NCBI GenBank assembly: GCA_018304425.1
Contig: JAGVWE010000002.1
Coordinates: forward strand, 372,001 to 436,000
Source of the DNA: Candidatus Iainarchaeum sp.
GTDB taxonomy: Archaea > Iainarchaeota > Iainarchaeia > Iainarchaeales > UBA10219
Direction of reading: 5' to 3'
Length of the DNA stretch: 64,000 nt
Shown here: piece by piece, positions 48,696 to 57,667 of the stretch
Numbering within the stretch: position 1 is the stretch's first letter
How the letters are laid out: every line of letters begins with the position of its first letter
The notes under the pieces: model-generated
The model's input: the letters and a program-made list of their open reading frames with translations, nothing else
Told to the model about the DNA's origin: nothing
Database searches by the model: none
Made by a program: the position numbers and the translations under genes

Positions 48696-49802
48696 CTACT
48701 CGATGCCTTGCCCGGCCAGGTGAAGGTCCAGCACCTGCAGGCCGGCTTTCCTCCATGCCGTGTGAATGCATTCCGCCGTGCGCTCATCAAAGCAGAGGGC
48801 TATTCCGGAATCCCCTCCTCCTGCCCCAGACCATTTGCCGGCCGCCCAACAGCCCTCCGCGGCCTCGGCCAGGACCCGTAAACCTCGGGTTTCCAGTTCC
48901 ATTCCCGCCCCTTTTTGAAGGCCCAATAAGGCCGCCCGATTTTCTTTCACCGCGTTTAGCGCCCCGACCGGGTCTTCCGCATCCAATGCCTTAATCAGCT
49001 TTTCAGTCGCCGCCTGCAAGGCGGCCATACAGGTGGCATAGGCTTTCCCGTCCAGGGCCTTCCAGTCCCTTACTTTCCGGATCAGCGCCGGAGTCGAAGC
49101 GCTTTGGCCGGTAAACGCGCCCAACAACCGGAACCCCTTGGGTGGCAGTAGCCAGCGTTGGGTGAACCCCGGCCATTTTTGTTCCACCAATTCACGCACA
49201 TCCTTTCCTGAAACCAGTTCTTTATCCAGCCAGGCCCCCTCAAACCGTGTGTACACCATCAACCGGCCATACGTCGAACACGCGATGTCAAAAGCGGAAC
49301 CCACTTTTCCTTGCGCGAGATAATGCGCTAGGCAACCCAGTTTGAACACGATTTCCTTTGCGTACTCGTCCATCAGGTTATAATCGTGCAGTTTCAGCAC
49401 GCCACCAATAATAGCCACCACAGCCGCGGCGCTGCTCCCGAACCCGACTTTTTTTCCCGCTATTCGGGTTTCCTCTGACTTAGTTTCTACTTCCATGCCT
49501 TCCGGCGTTTTTCCACAGGCCACCAAGTACTGCAACACGGCCTCCAACGCTTTTTCCGCGAACCTGAGCTTGCCCCCTTCCTCGGGCGACAACGGTTTTT
49601 TCCACTTCAGGGTTTTCCCATCGAATCCGGCTTCCACCCAGTCCAGGCCCAAGCTCTTGGACTTGAACCGTAAGCCCTTCCACGGCCGCACCCAGCACTC
49701 CACGTACTTGTCCACGGCTGCGGCCACACAGGGCGCGCCCTCTAACACGGAGTACTCGCCGCTCACCATGAGCTTACCCGGTGCTTTCACGTGAACCATG
49801 GC
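48696..49802 (-). CDS. mvaK2: Phosphomevalonate kinase (GHMP family)
   Basis: Phosphorylates mevalonate 5-phosphate. About 368 residues from the internal Met of MVHVKAPGKLMVSGEYSVLEGAP. GHMP signatures: KVGFGSSAAAVVAIIGG (ATP loop, ~121-137), GKVGSAFDIACSTYGRLMVYTRF (typical of phosphomevalonate kinase), LGAFTGQSASTPALI and WSGAGGGDSGIAL (motif 3). The track ORF extends upstream to 49928 into the decarboxylase gene, but ATG 49802 begins the fold. Its presence means the classical route via diphosphomevalonate, not the modified archaeal route through isopentenyl phosphate. Confidence 0.9.
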   Translation of the reverse strand, partial: AMVHVKAPGKLMVSGEYSVLEGAPCVAAAVDKYVECWVRPWKGLRFKSKSLGLDWVEAGFDGKTLKWKKPLSPEEGGKLRFAEKALEAVLQYLVACGKTPEGMEVETKSEETRIAGKKVGFGSSAAAVVAIIGGVLKLHDYNLMDEYAKEIVFKLGCLAHYLAQGKVGSAFDIACSTYGRLMVYTRFEGAWLDKELVSGKDVRELVEQKWPGFTQRWLLPPKGFRLLGAFTGQSASTPALIRKVRDWKALDGKAYATCMAALQAATEKLIKALDAEDPVGALNAVKENRAALLGLQKGAGMELETRGLRVLAEAAEGCWAAGKWSGAGGGDSGIALCFDERTAECIHTAWRKAGLQVLDLHLAGQGIE

Positions 49803-49807
49803 ATCCC

Positions 49808-50809
49808 CTAAAACAAGTGCTTGAATGAAAGCCGTGCGCCCTGGCCCGGTTTGCACACAATGGCTTTTTTCACGCCCTTTAGGCCCTCCAGTTTTCGGGC
49901 CAGCCGGCGTGCATCTTTGGCCCTGCAAAGGACCTTGACGTTAGGGCCTCCATCAATCGTAAACCAGCATCGTTCACCGCTTGCCCGCCAATCCACTACT
50001 GAACGTATGACTTCCATCGTTGCTGGCTGCCAGTAGAGGACGCGTGGCGTGGTGGTCATCATGGTGGCATGCATCTTCAGGCAATTCACTTCCGCGATCT
50101 CTCCCACCTGAGTAAGGTTCCGCTGCCGGATTCCTTTTCGAATGGCTTTCAAGTCCGGGTCAATCGTTTCCAGCCAGGTCTTGTACAGGGGTGAGGTCTT
50201 CACGGTTTCCCGCATGCCGGCCCGCGAGCTAATCTTCTTTTTCGTTGATGTCACAATCGTGGTCACCAGCCGGAAGTCCTTCCAATGGGTTTCATCCGCT
50301 AGCTGCACGGCACAGGAGTCGCTTCCATCCCGCTGGTGACCCTTCACCCATTCCACGAAACCGCCGTACACGCTTCGGCTCGCACTCCCCGAACCCAGCC
50401 GTGAAAGAATGGACAGGTTTCGTGCATCCAAGCCCATGCCAGCCGCCGCGCTGGCCGCGAGGCTCAACGCACAAAAACCGGATGCACTGCTCGCCAGGCC
50501 AGCCGCGGTCGGAAAATTGTTTTTCGACTCCACGCGTGCCTTCCCCTTGATTCCAGCTAGCTTCCGCACCAAGTCCAAGTGCCGGACCACCCGCGTCCTT
50601 TCCTCCCCCAGCAATTCCCGTCCATCCAGCTGTATCCGGTCAGCCCGGCGCTTTCCACCAAACTCCACGGTAGTCGTGGTATACAAGTCATCCAGGGTCA
50701 CGGAAATGCTCGAATTGGCTGGCAAAAGCAGCCGCTCATCCCGCTTGCCCCAGTACTTGACCAAGGCAATGTTGCTGTTGGCGATGGCCGTGGCCTTCAA
50801 GGCAGTCAC
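49808..50809 (-). CDS. mvaD: Diphosphomevalonate decarboxylase
   Basis: ATP-dependent decarboxylation of mevalonate diphosphate to IPP. The 333-residue GHMP protein has the family N-terminus ANSNIALVKYWGKRDERLLLPANSSISVTLDD, NFPTAAGLASSASGFCALSLA, SRLGSGSASRSVYGGFVEW and FTIDGGPNVKVL. The catalytic Asp of this family is in the latter. All segments match true decarboxylases, including bacterial/eukaryal ones. It sits between mevalonate kinase (4-nt gap) and phosphomevalonate kinase. Confidence 0.95.
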   Translation of the reverse strand: MTALKATAIANSNIALVKYWGKRDERLLLPANSSISVTLDDLYTTTTVEFGGKRRADRIQLDGRELLGEERTRVVRHLDLVRKLAGIKGKARVESKNNFPTAAGLASSASGFCALSLAASAAAGMGLDARNLSILSRLGSGSASRSVYGGFVEWVKGHQRDGSDSCAVQLADETHWKDFRLVTTIVTSTKKKISSRAGMRETVKTSPLYKTWLETIDPDLKAIRKGIRQRNLTQVGEIAEVNCLKMHATMMTTTPRVLYWQPATMEVIRSVVDWRASGERCWFTIDGGPNVKVLCRAKDARRLARKLEGLKGVKKAIVCKPGQGARLSFKHLF

Positions 50810-50812
50810 CAG

Positions 50813-51712
50813 TCACTCCCCAATCCGTACCTTCAGGGTGGGCCAGCCCAGCTTTTCAATGGCTTTGGCCACTTCCGCTTGCTTGCCGGGGCACAAGGCA
50901 ATCACACTGCCGCCGCCCCCCGCACCTGTCAGTTTTGCGCCCAGGGCCCCGGCCTTCAGGGCGGCCGAGCACATGGCATCGAGTTCCCGGGTTGAAACGC
51001 CGATTTCTTTGAGTAGCTCGTGGTTCTGGTTCAGGAGGGCACCGATTTTTTTTTCTTCTCCCTTTAGCAGGGCTTCCCGTGCCTCATCCACCAGTTTGCC
51101 TGCGTCTTCAAAGATTCGCGCAAACTTTTCCGGGTTCTTTTCCTTGCGCGTCCGCACGGCTTCCACGAGTTCCTTGGTCGTGCCCTTCCTTGGACAGGTT
51201 CCAATCACGACTTCCAGGGGCTTCCGCGCTTTCAGCCGTTCTATCTGGTTGGCGCCGCCTTCCAGGTTTTTCTTGAACCACACCAGGCCACCGTAGGTCG
51301 CCACCGTGTTGTCGATGCCGGAGGGCGTGCCGTGCGCGATTTTCTCGCCTTCATAGGCTATTCGGCACACGTCATCGTTGCCCAGGTTTTTTCCGACTAT
51401 CTGTGCTAGTGCCCGCGTGGCCGCCACGCAGAAGGCCGCGCTGCTGCCCATGCCGGAGCCAATCTGCAGTTCCGTGCTTACCTCGAGTTCCACGCCTTCA
51501 TTGATGCCGAGCTTGTTGGCCAGCACGGCCGCCATCTTTTCCAGGAACTCCGGGTTGTGTCGCTTGTCTGCAGCCTCCACTTTTATGCGGGTTCCCTTGG
51601 CTTTCCTGGCTGAAACTGTGGTTTGGTCGGACACGCTGCCAGCAATGGCCGGAATTCCGTACACTACAAAGTGTTCTCCGAACAAAATCGTTTTACCACA
51701 GGCCTTGGCCAT
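50813..51712 (-). CDS. mvk: Mevalonate kinase
   Basis: Phosphorylates mevalonate. About 299 residues: GKTILFGEHFVVYGIPAIAGSV at the N-terminus, QIGSGMGSSAAFCVAATRAL (ATP loop), GEKIAHGTPSGIDNTVATYGGLVWF with the catalytic Asp, and KLTGAGGGGSVIALC. This is the standard archaeal/bacterial mevalonate kinase. The start with GGAGGA upstream (MAKACGK) is preferred over the ORF-track TTG 51778, which lies inside the HAD gene. Confidence 0.95.
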   Translation of the reverse strand: MAKACGKTILFGEHFVVYGIPAIAGSVSDQTTVSARKAKGTRIKVEAADKRHNPEFLEKMAAVLANKLGINEGVELEVSTELQIGSGMGSSAAFCVAATRALAQIVGKNLGNDDVCRIAYEGEKIAHGTPSGIDNTVATYGGLVWFKKNLEGGANQIERLKARKPLEVVIGTCPRKGTTKELVEAVRTRKEKNPEKFARIFEDAGKLVDEAREALLKGEEKKIGALLNQNHELLKEIGVSTRELDAMCSAALKAGALGAKLTGAGGGGSVIALCPGKQAEVAKAIEKLGWPTLKVRIGE

Positions 51713-51723
51713 TTCCATTCCTC

Positions 51724-52416
51724 CTACCAATAAGCGTTCAAAGCCGTTAAAATGCTTTCCTCGCCTGCAATCACCCAATTCTTTCGTTCTGCCAGTTCCC
51801 GTAATTCCTTGTCCGGGTCAAAGGCAATGGCTTTGCCGCAGGCTGCTAGGAAGCCTGCGTCGTGCAGCGTGTCGCCTACGCCTATGCAATCCCCCAACCG
51901 CATATTATGTAGCCTTGCATAGGTTTTCACGGCTTGTGCTTTTCCTTCCACCGATAGAACGCCTTCATCGAACCCGGAAATTCGCCCGTCTTCCACGCGT
52001 TCCCGGGTGCCAATCACTTCTTGCACGCCGGCTTTTTCGCCGATTGCTTCGACCAGGAAACTCAGCGAACCCGTGACCACCACGAGGTCATAACCCTTGT
52101 CCCGTGCCTCGCGCACCAGGCTGGGCACGAACTCATACACATTGTCCTCCGCATAAAATTCCTGGGCAAACGCTTCCGCAGCCTTTCGGGCTGCCGTCAT
52201 ATCCAAGCCCACAAACCCTTGAATGGCCCGCTTGAAGCACTCCAAGGAATCCAGGTAGGTCAGCTTTCCTTCCTTCATGCGGATAGTCGTTTCCCGGATG
52301 TACTCCGCGTGCCGTTTTTCAATCAACCCCCGCTCCGCGCAGTACTGCATGAAGCCATGCGATGAATACACTTTCGTCAGTGTCTTGTCCCAGTCGCTGA
52401 ACACGGCTTTGCGCAC
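51724..52416 (-). CDS. HAD-IB phosphatase inside mevalonate operon
   Basis: A ~230-residue HAD phosphatase: KAVFSDWDKTLTKVYSSHG (Asp nucleophile near residue 8), a long helical cap (~20-110), LVVVTGSLSFLVEAIGEKAG (motif II) and CIGVGDTLHDAGFLAACGKAIAF (motif IV). It is distantly similar to phosphoserine phosphatase and to the other HAD gene at 46901. GTG 52416 lies 13 nt after the DUF35 gene stop. Its place between thiolase/DUF35 and mevalonate kinase suggests an isoprenoid-linked phosphatase; the substrate is unknown. Confidence 0.82.
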   Translation of the reverse strand: MRKAVFSDWDKTLTKVYSSHGFMQYCAERGLIEKRHAEYIRETTIRMKEGKLTYLDSLECFKRAIQGFVGLDMTAARKAAEAFAQEFYAEDNVYEFVPSLVREARDKGYDLVVVTGSLSFLVEAIGEKAGVQEVIGTRERVEDGRISGFDEGVLSVEGKAQAVKTYARLHNMRLGDCIGVGDTLHDAGFLAACGKAIAFDPDKELRELAERKNWVIAGEESILTALNAYW

Positions 52417-52429
52417 TTCATCGCCTTGC

Positions 52430-52828
52430 CTAAAACACCGGCCGGAACTTCGTTCCATAATGCAGGACACCGGTTTCCCCGGATGCGTAGAACTTCCGGA
52501 AAACGGCTTCCACTCTTTGGCCAATCTTCAAGTCGCCAGCGTTTGCGTCGCAAATCTGGGCTCCGACCTTCGGGCCTTCATCGAGTTTCACGATGCCAAT
52601 TACATAGGGGGTCTTCGATTCAAAGACTTCGGGCGCGGCTTTCACTTCCGTGAACGTCAACAGCCGGCCCTTGCCGGAAAACTGCTGGGCCGCAAATTCC
52701 TTGCCGCCACACGGGCACTGTTCCTTGGCCGGGTAATAGGTTTCCCCACAGGCCTTGCAGGCGTTTCCAATCAGCCTATACCGGTCCGTGTACTTCCTCC
52801 ACCGGATGACCGCGCTTTCCTCGAACAT
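52430..52828 (-). CDS. DUF35 Zn-ribbon/OB-fold protein (thiolase-HMGCS partner)
   Basis: A 132-residue protein with an N-terminal rubredoxin-like zinc ribbon (CKACGETYYPAKEQCPCGG, four Cys) and an OB fold (GKGRLLTFTEVKAAPEVFESKTPYVIGIVKLDEG). In archaea this DUF35 protein joins acetoacetyl-CoA thiolase and HMG-CoA synthase into one channelling complex, and its gene here sits directly after the thiolase gene (1-nt gap), exactly as in that arrangement. Confidence 0.92.
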   Translation of the reverse strand: MFEESAVIRWRKYTDRYRLIGNACKACGETYYPAKEQCPCGGKEFAAQQFSGKGRLLTFTEVKAAPEVFESKTPYVIGIVKLDEGPKVGAQICDANAGDLKIGQRVEAVFRKFYASGETGVLHYGTKFRPVF

Positions 52829-53998
52829 CTAGGGCAACCCCCTTTTGAACACGTTCACTACAACCGTTGCCCCGCTGCCGCCCACGTTGTGCGTGACGCC
52901 TATCTCGGCTCCCTTGACCTGGCGCTTGCCGGCCTTGCCCTGCAACTGCTGGACGACTTCCACAACCTGCTTGACCCCAGTGGCTCCCACCGGATGTCCG
53001 CAGGCCTTCAAGCCCCCCGAGGTGTTGACCGGTGTTTTCCCGTCAAAGTACGTCTGCCCCTGCTCAACCAAGCGGCCGGCCTTGCCGTTCCCGCACAAGC
53101 CCAGGTCCTCCATGGCCATGATTTCCGCAATCGTAAAGCAGTCATGCACTTCAACCAAGTCCAGGTCCTTTACCGTTATCTTGGCTTGGGCAAAGGCCTG
53201 GGTCTTTGCCAAGCGCGTGGCCTTGACGTGATGGAGCTCGCTCCGTTCCGCCAACGCCAGGGTATCCGATGCCTGCCCGCTGCCGGCAACGTACACGGGG
53301 GCTTCGCAATACTGTTTGGCGGTTTCCGCGTTGCACAGCACCACGGAGGCCGCGCCGTCCGTAATCGGCGAGCAGTCAAGCAGCGTCAGGGGCTCCGCCA
53401 CCATCATGCTCTTGTAAACGTCGTCCAGGGTTATTTCCTTCCGGTACTGGGCAATCGGGTTCCTCGCACCGTGGAAGTGGTTTTTTACGGCCACCGCGGC
53501 CAGCTGCTTTCGGCTCAACCCGAACTTGTTCATGTAGGCCTTTGCCATCAACGCGTAAAGCCCTGGGAAGGTGAACCCCTGGAACCCCTCCCATTCCTCG
53601 TCTCCCGCGCCCATCAAGCCCGTGGTAACGTGCTCCGTGGATACGTCGGTCATCTTTTCGACTCCGTTCACCAGCACCATGTCAGCCCTCCCGGATTCAA
53701 TGGCCATCAGGCCCTGCCGGAAGGCCAGGCTGCCAGACGCGCACGCGCCTTCCACGCGCGTGCTGGCCACATTCAGGTTGAGGATGCTGCTCGCCATGCC
53801 CCCCAGGTGCTCTTGTCCGGCAAATTCCCCCCCGCACATGTTGCCCGTGAAAATCATGTCCACCTTTTCCGGGTTGATGCGTGCATCGGCCAGGGCCTGC
53901 AGTTCCGCTTCGGCTAACAACTGCCGTAAACCCTTTTCCCACACCTCTCCAAACCGCGTGATGCCAACGCCAATCACGGCCACTTTTCGTTCAACCAT
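52829..53998 (-). CDS. Acetyl-CoA acetyltransferase (thiolase), archaeal
   Basis: Condenses two acetyl-CoA to acetoacetyl-CoA. The ~389-residue protein has the nucleophile Cys in VEGACASGSLAFRQGLMAIESG, the SCP-x-type/archaeal thiolase landmarks DLVEVHDCFTIAEIMAMEDLG, NTSGGLKACGHPVGATGVKQ (His/Cys pair) and HNVGGSGATVVVNV. This is the archaeal thiolase that works with HMG-CoA synthase and the DUF35 protein, both adjacent. ATG 53998 or 54004. Confidence 0.94.
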   Translation of the reverse strand: MVERKVAVIGVGITRFGEVWEKGLRQLLAEAELQALADARINPEKVDMIFTGNMCGGEFAGQEHLGGMASSILNLNVASTRVEGACASGSLAFRQGLMAIESGRADMVLVNGVEKMTDVSTEHVTTGLMGAGDEEWEGFQGFTFPGLYALMAKAYMNKFGLSRKQLAAVAVKNHFHGARNPIAQYRKEITLDDVYKSMMVAEPLTLLDCSPITDGAASVVLCNAETAKQYCEAPVYVAGSGQASDTLALAERSELHHVKATRLAKTQAFAQAKITVKDLDLVEVHDCFTIAEIMAMEDLGLCGNGKAGRLVEQGQTYFDGKTPVNTSGGLKACGHPVGATGVKQVVEVVQQLQGKAGKRQVKGAEIGVTHNVGGSGATVVVNVFKRGLP

Positions 53999-54007
53999 AA
54001 GCATCCC

Positions 54008-55051
54008 TTAGTGAATTTCCTCCATGTGCTTCGAGTACTGCGCGTACTCCAGGTAGGTCTTGCGTTTCATGTAGTCTTCGGTGCGCCGTGCCAGCCCCCT
54101 CCGTTCCTCGATCAAGGGCTTTACTTCCAGCACGAAGGCGTCGCTTCCGCTGCCGGAACCATAGGACACCACCAAAATCCGTGCCCCTGGCCTGGCCTTG
54201 TCCAGCACCTTCGTGAGGCCCAGCGGGCTGCACCCCGAGTAGGTGTTTCCAATGGCGGTCACGAGCAGCCCGTCCTTGTACTGTTCGGGCTTGAACCCGA
54301 GCTTGGCCGCGGCCGCGATCGGGAATTTCGCGTTCGGCATGTGGAACACCGCGTAGTCAAAGTCCGTTGGTTGTAAGTGGGTCTTGTCCAGCATGGCCTT
54401 GGTTGCCTGGAGGACATGCTTGAAGTAAGCCGGTTCCCCGGTGAAGCGGCCCGCATGCCTGGGGTGGGGGGACAGCCCGCGCCGCCAAAAGTCCGGCGTG
54501 TCACTGGTGAAGGAGCAGGTGTCCTTAATTTCCGCCAGCCACTCGCTTTCCTGGCTTCCCACAATAAAAGCCGCGCCGCCCGCCGCGGCACTGTACTCCA
54601 ATGCGTCGCCTGGAGCCGCCTGGGAGGTGTCCGCTCCAATGGCCAGGCCATATTTTATCATGCCACTCTGCACCAACCCCATGCACATCTGGAGGGCGGC
54701 GGTTCCCGCCTTGCACGCGAACTCGGTGTCAGCCGCCGTGTAATGGTTTCCGGCACCAATGGCTTCGCCCACGATTCCAGCCGTTGGCTTCACGGCATAG
54801 GGATGCGATTCCGAGCCCACGTAAATGGCTCCAAGGTCTTTGGGGTTGATCAGCGCGCGCGCCAGGGCGTTCCTTGCCGCCTCAACGGCAATCGTGGCCG
54901 TGTCTTCGTCCTTGCCTGGCACGCTTTTTTCCTGGATGCCCAAGCCGTCCACGATTCGCCGCGTGTCCGCGCCCCACACCCGGGCAATGGTTTCCGCCTT
55001 GATGCGGTACTTCGGGATATACGCCCCATACCCAACGATTCCGGCAGTCAT
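54008..55051 (-). CDS. Hydroxymethylglutaryl-CoA synthase, archaeal
   Basis: Adds acetyl-CoA to acetoacetyl-CoA. The 347-residue protein matches archaeal HMG-CoA synthases: [34 protein letters not shown], the nucleophile Cys in [14 protein letters not shown] (~111), [14 protein letters not shown] (catalytic His), [12 protein letters not shown] and [11 protein letters not shown]. It overlaps the HMG-CoA reductase stop by 4 nt and precedes thiolase, so all three are co-translated. Confidence 0.95.
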   Translation of the reverse strand: MTAGIVGYGAYIPKYRIKAETIARVWGADTRRIVDGLGIQEKSVPGKDEDTATIAVEAARNALARALINPKDLGAIYVGSESHPYAVKPTAGIVGEAIGAGNHYTAADTEFACKAGTAALQMCMGLVQSGMIKYGLAIGADTSQAAPGDALEYSAAAGGAAFIVGSQESEWLAEIKDTCSFTSDTPDFWRRGLSPHPRHAGRFTGEPAYFKHVLQATKAMLDKTHLQPTDFDYAVFHMPNAKFPIAAAAKLGFKPEQYKDGLLVTAIGNTYSGCSPLGLTKVLDKARPGARILVVSYGSGSGSDAFVLEVKPLIEERRGLARRTEDYMKRKTYLEYAQYSKHMEEIH

Positions 55052-56337
55052 GAAAATGCCTCAACCAATTGTTTGGCGCGGTCAACGGTTATATTCTTTT
55101 CCTTTACCATGGCGTCAGCCACTCGGTCAATCAACTTGTTTGCCGCGCCGCCCAGTACCGCGATATTCTTGGCATGCAGCTTCATGTGGCCGCGCTGGAT
55201 GCCTTCCGTGGCCAGGGCCCGGATGGCGGCAAAGTTCTGGGCCAACCCGACCGAGGCCATGACCTCGCCGAGCTCGTGCGCGGTTTTCACGCCCAAGAGC
55301 TTGACGTTTATTTTCGCGATGGGATGGGTTTTCGTTGCGCCTCCCACCAAACCTACTGCCAGGGGTAACTCGATTTTTCCTTTTAAGTGGCCTTCCCGTG
55401 TTTTCTCGTAGCTGGTGAGGGTGGTGTACTTCCGGTTGTAAGCGGCATACGAGTGGGCTCCGGCTTCCACGGCGCGGAAGTCGTTGCCCGTGGCAACCGT
55501 TACCGCGTCGATGCCGTTCATGATGCCCTTGTTGTGCGTGGTTCCCCGGAACGGGTCCGCGGCGGCAAACGCCCAGGCATCCAGGACGGCTTCCACGACT
55601 TCCGCTCCTTTCAATCCCAGTTCCTTGACGCTTTCCGCCAGCACCTCTTTTGTCCACACGGCTTCCGCCCGGAACAACCTGAAAATCGCCAGATTGGAGA
55701 TGATGCGCAGCCTGACCTTTCCGCCTGTCAGTTCTTCAATTTTTGGCGCTATCCCCTCTGCCATCGTGTTAATCGAGTTCGCGCCCATGGCGTCGCGCAC
55801 GTCCACAATCAGGTGCACGATCAATTGCTTGCCGCGCACGGTGTCAATCACGCGTGCTTCCAGGTCCATGGCTCCGCCGCCGAACTGCTTCAAGCCGGGA
55901 AACACCTGGTTCGCATCGTTCACCAGTTCTTCTTTCTGGTCTTCCACGGCTTTCTTGGCCTTTGCCAGGTCCTTGACCTGCACGACCTGGATTTGGGCGA
56001 TCATCAGCGGCCCAGTAGAGCTGGCCGTGAAACCCCCGCTTGCGCGTGCCAGCTTGGCCGCGTAACTGGCCGCGGCCACGACGCTGGGTTCTTCCAGGGC
56101 CATGGGCACCAAATAATCCCTGCCGTTTACCTGGAAGTTAGTGGCCAAGCCCAGGGGCAGGGGCATGACGCCGTACACGTTTTCAATCATCTTGTCCGCC
56201 AGGGAAAACGCAAGGCAACCGGTTTGCTTGAGCAAGGCCGTTTCTTCTGGGGAGAGGCCGGCAACCGCGGCTATTTCTTCGAGCCGCTCGTCTTGGCTTT
56301 TCTTGTAGAACCCCTGCAATGCGGAACTCTTTGCCAT
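55048..56337 (-). CDS. mvaA: HMG-CoA reductase, class II
   Basis: Reduces HMG-CoA to mevalonate. The 429-residue protein is the class II (bacterial, Pseudomonas/Archaeoglobus-like) form rather than the class I form usual in archaea: [61 protein letters not shown] (active-site Glu), [20 protein letters not shown] (cofactor region), [23 protein letters not shown] and [12 protein letters not shown] with the catalytic His. First gene of the operon, downstream of two TATA-like elements. Confidence 0.95.
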   Translation of the reverse strand: MAKSSALQGFYKKSQDERLEEIAAVAGLSPEETALLKQTGCLAFSLADKMIENVYGVMPLPLGLATNFQVNGRDYLVPMALEEPSVVAAASYAAKLARASGGFTASSTGPLMIAQIQVVQVKDLAKAKKAVEDQKEELVNDANQVFPGLKQFGGGAMDLEARVIDTVRGKQLIVHLIVDVRDAMGANSINTMAEGIAPKIEELTGGKVRLRIISNLAIFRLFRAEAVWTKEVLAESVKELGLKGAEVVEAVLDAWAFAAADPFRGTTHNKGIMNGIDAVTVATGNDFRAVEAGAHSYAAYNRKYTTLTSYEKTREGHLKGKIELPLAVGLVGGATKTHPIAKINVKLLGVKTAHELGEVMASVGLAQNFAAIRALATEGIQRGHMKLHAKNIAVLGGAANKLIDRVADAMVKEKNITVDRAKQLVEAFS

Positions 56338-56364
56338 AACGCCACCATCCCCTATGCTTGCAAA

Positions 56365-56417
56365 GTTAAATAGAAACCGGCTGGTAAACTACCTTTGCCC
56401 GCGCAACCTATTTAAAG
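56365..56417 (-). promoter_or_regulatory. Tandem TATA-like boxes of the mevalonate operon
   Basis: On the minus strand CTATTTAAC (56365-56373) is ~28 nt from the mvaA ATG and CTTTAAATAG (56408-56417) is ~40 nt further upstream. Two boxes suggest two start sites. The near-repeats TTGATTGTC and GTGATTGTC lie just beyond (about 56424-56455) and could be regulator sites. Confidence 0.45.
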
Positions 56418-56489
56418 CTTGCGTTGATTGTCCCCCAAAAAAACGGTGATTGTCTAACCTTGTCGTTTCGGGTCAAAGCCGTAGACAGC

Positions 56490-57488
56490 TTATGCCAGCG
56501 AGTAAAGCGTTTTCCGTGCATCGGCGGCGTGCGTGGCCTGTAGTACCAGGCCGTGGCCGATGAGGCCGTCTAGGGCGCGTCGCACGGTCCGGCCCGGTAA
56601 ACCTGTTTCCTGGATGAGTTCTTTTTGCGTGAGCTCGCCGCGGACTTCGAGGAGTTTGACGAGGAATTTCGCGCTGGGGCTCAGGTCCCTGGCTTCGGCA
56701 GGGTGTGCCTTTCGTTCTTCGAAGCGTTTGGCGAAGTAAATGGGTTTGCCCTTCAGGATGGTCAGGTCGTTGTCCACCGCGGTTCGCCGCTGGCCGTCCG
56801 CGATGAGTTCGCAGCCCCACAATTCGTGGAAGTTCTTGAGCTCGATTTTTGCGTGGTCTTCAACCACTAGGGGCCGCCGCGCGCGGTCCATGGAATTCAT
56901 GGAAACGATTTCAAGGGCTTTCGTCGTGGGCAGGATGTGGGGGCCCCAGGCCGACAACGCGTGGCCGGTGCTTCCCGTGGGCGTGGCCACCAGTACCCCG
57001 TCACTGGCCTCGTTCCACACCCGTTTTCCGTTCACGTACAAGTCGAATTCCATGTAGTGCCCGGGTTGTTTGGGCACCAGCAGGTATTCGTTCAGGGCCA
57101 GGGGCACGTTTCGGGGGGAGAGGGCTTGCAGCCGGGTTCGTTCTTCGACCCTGAACTTTCCTTGGAGGATGTCCGGGGAGTCCTTGTCGAAGTCGCGGAA
57201 GTTCCAGTCCATGAGGTAGCCTTTCTCGCCGCAGTTCACACCCAGCAAAGGGGATTTGTTCTTCGTGTGCCGGGCCGCGTACAGCATGGTTCCGTCTCCC
57301 CCGAACACAAGCGTCAAATCAACCTGGAATTCGTCGATGTCCACGGCCTTCTTGACCAGCGAAAAGCTGCGGTCCACCATGCAGGTCAGGCCGGCTTTTT
57401 CGAGGAGCCGGAGGGCGTGCAGGGCCCTTTTTTTGGCCAAATTGTTGGCGTAGTTGCCCACAATGCCAACGGCGTGTGGAACCGGCAT
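56490..57488 (-). CDS. nadK: NAD kinase fused to a winged-helix domain
   Basis: Phosphorylates NAD(H) to NADP(H). Residues 1-~265 form an NAD kinase: VDLTLVFGGDGTMLYAARH (GGDGT motif), LGVNCGEKGYLMDW, LALNEYLLVPK, DGVLVATPTGSTGHALSAWGP and the C-terminal strands. Residues ~269-332 add a winged helix: AKFLVKLLEVRGELTQKELIQETGLPGRTVRRALDGLIGHGLVLQ, a MarR/IclR-like HTH with wing. Such a tail is unusual for the ~280-residue enzyme and may bind DNA or regulate activity. IDH and malic enzyme in this window would use the NADP pool. Confidence 0.9.
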   Translation of the reverse strand: MPVPHAVGIVGNYANNLAKKRALHALRLLEKAGLTCMVDRSFSLVKKAVDIDEFQVDLTLVFGGDGTMLYAARHTKNKSPLLGVNCGEKGYLMDWNFRDFDKDSPDILQGKFRVEERTRLQALSPRNVPLALNEYLLVPKQPGHYMEFDLYVNGKRVWNEASDGVLVATPTGSTGHALSAWGPHILPTTKALEIVSMNSMDRARRPLVVEDHAKIELKNFHELWGCELIADGQRRTAVDNDLTILKGKPIYFAKRFEERKAHPAEARDLSPSAKFLVKLLEVRGELTQKELIQETGLPGRTVRRALDGLIGHGLVLQATHAADARKTLYSLA

Positions 57489-57667
57489 AGAGACTATGGG
57501 GGGCCCGAAGAATAAAAACCCATCAGATTAGCGGCCATTTTTGCTGGCTTACATGCTTTTAAGGGGTTTTAGGTAGTTTCCTGCCGCCTTTTTTTGAGTG
57601 GTTTTTTCGTCGATTAATTAAGAATTTAAACGTTTGCGGGGTTTGTTTGCTTGGGGGGTTGCTCGGC

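Noticed and set aside
52277-53917. 546-aa plus-strand ORF
   Set aside because: Lies wholly antisense to the DUF35 and thiolase genes, has no recognisable domain and shadow-like His/Arg/Gln-rich composition.
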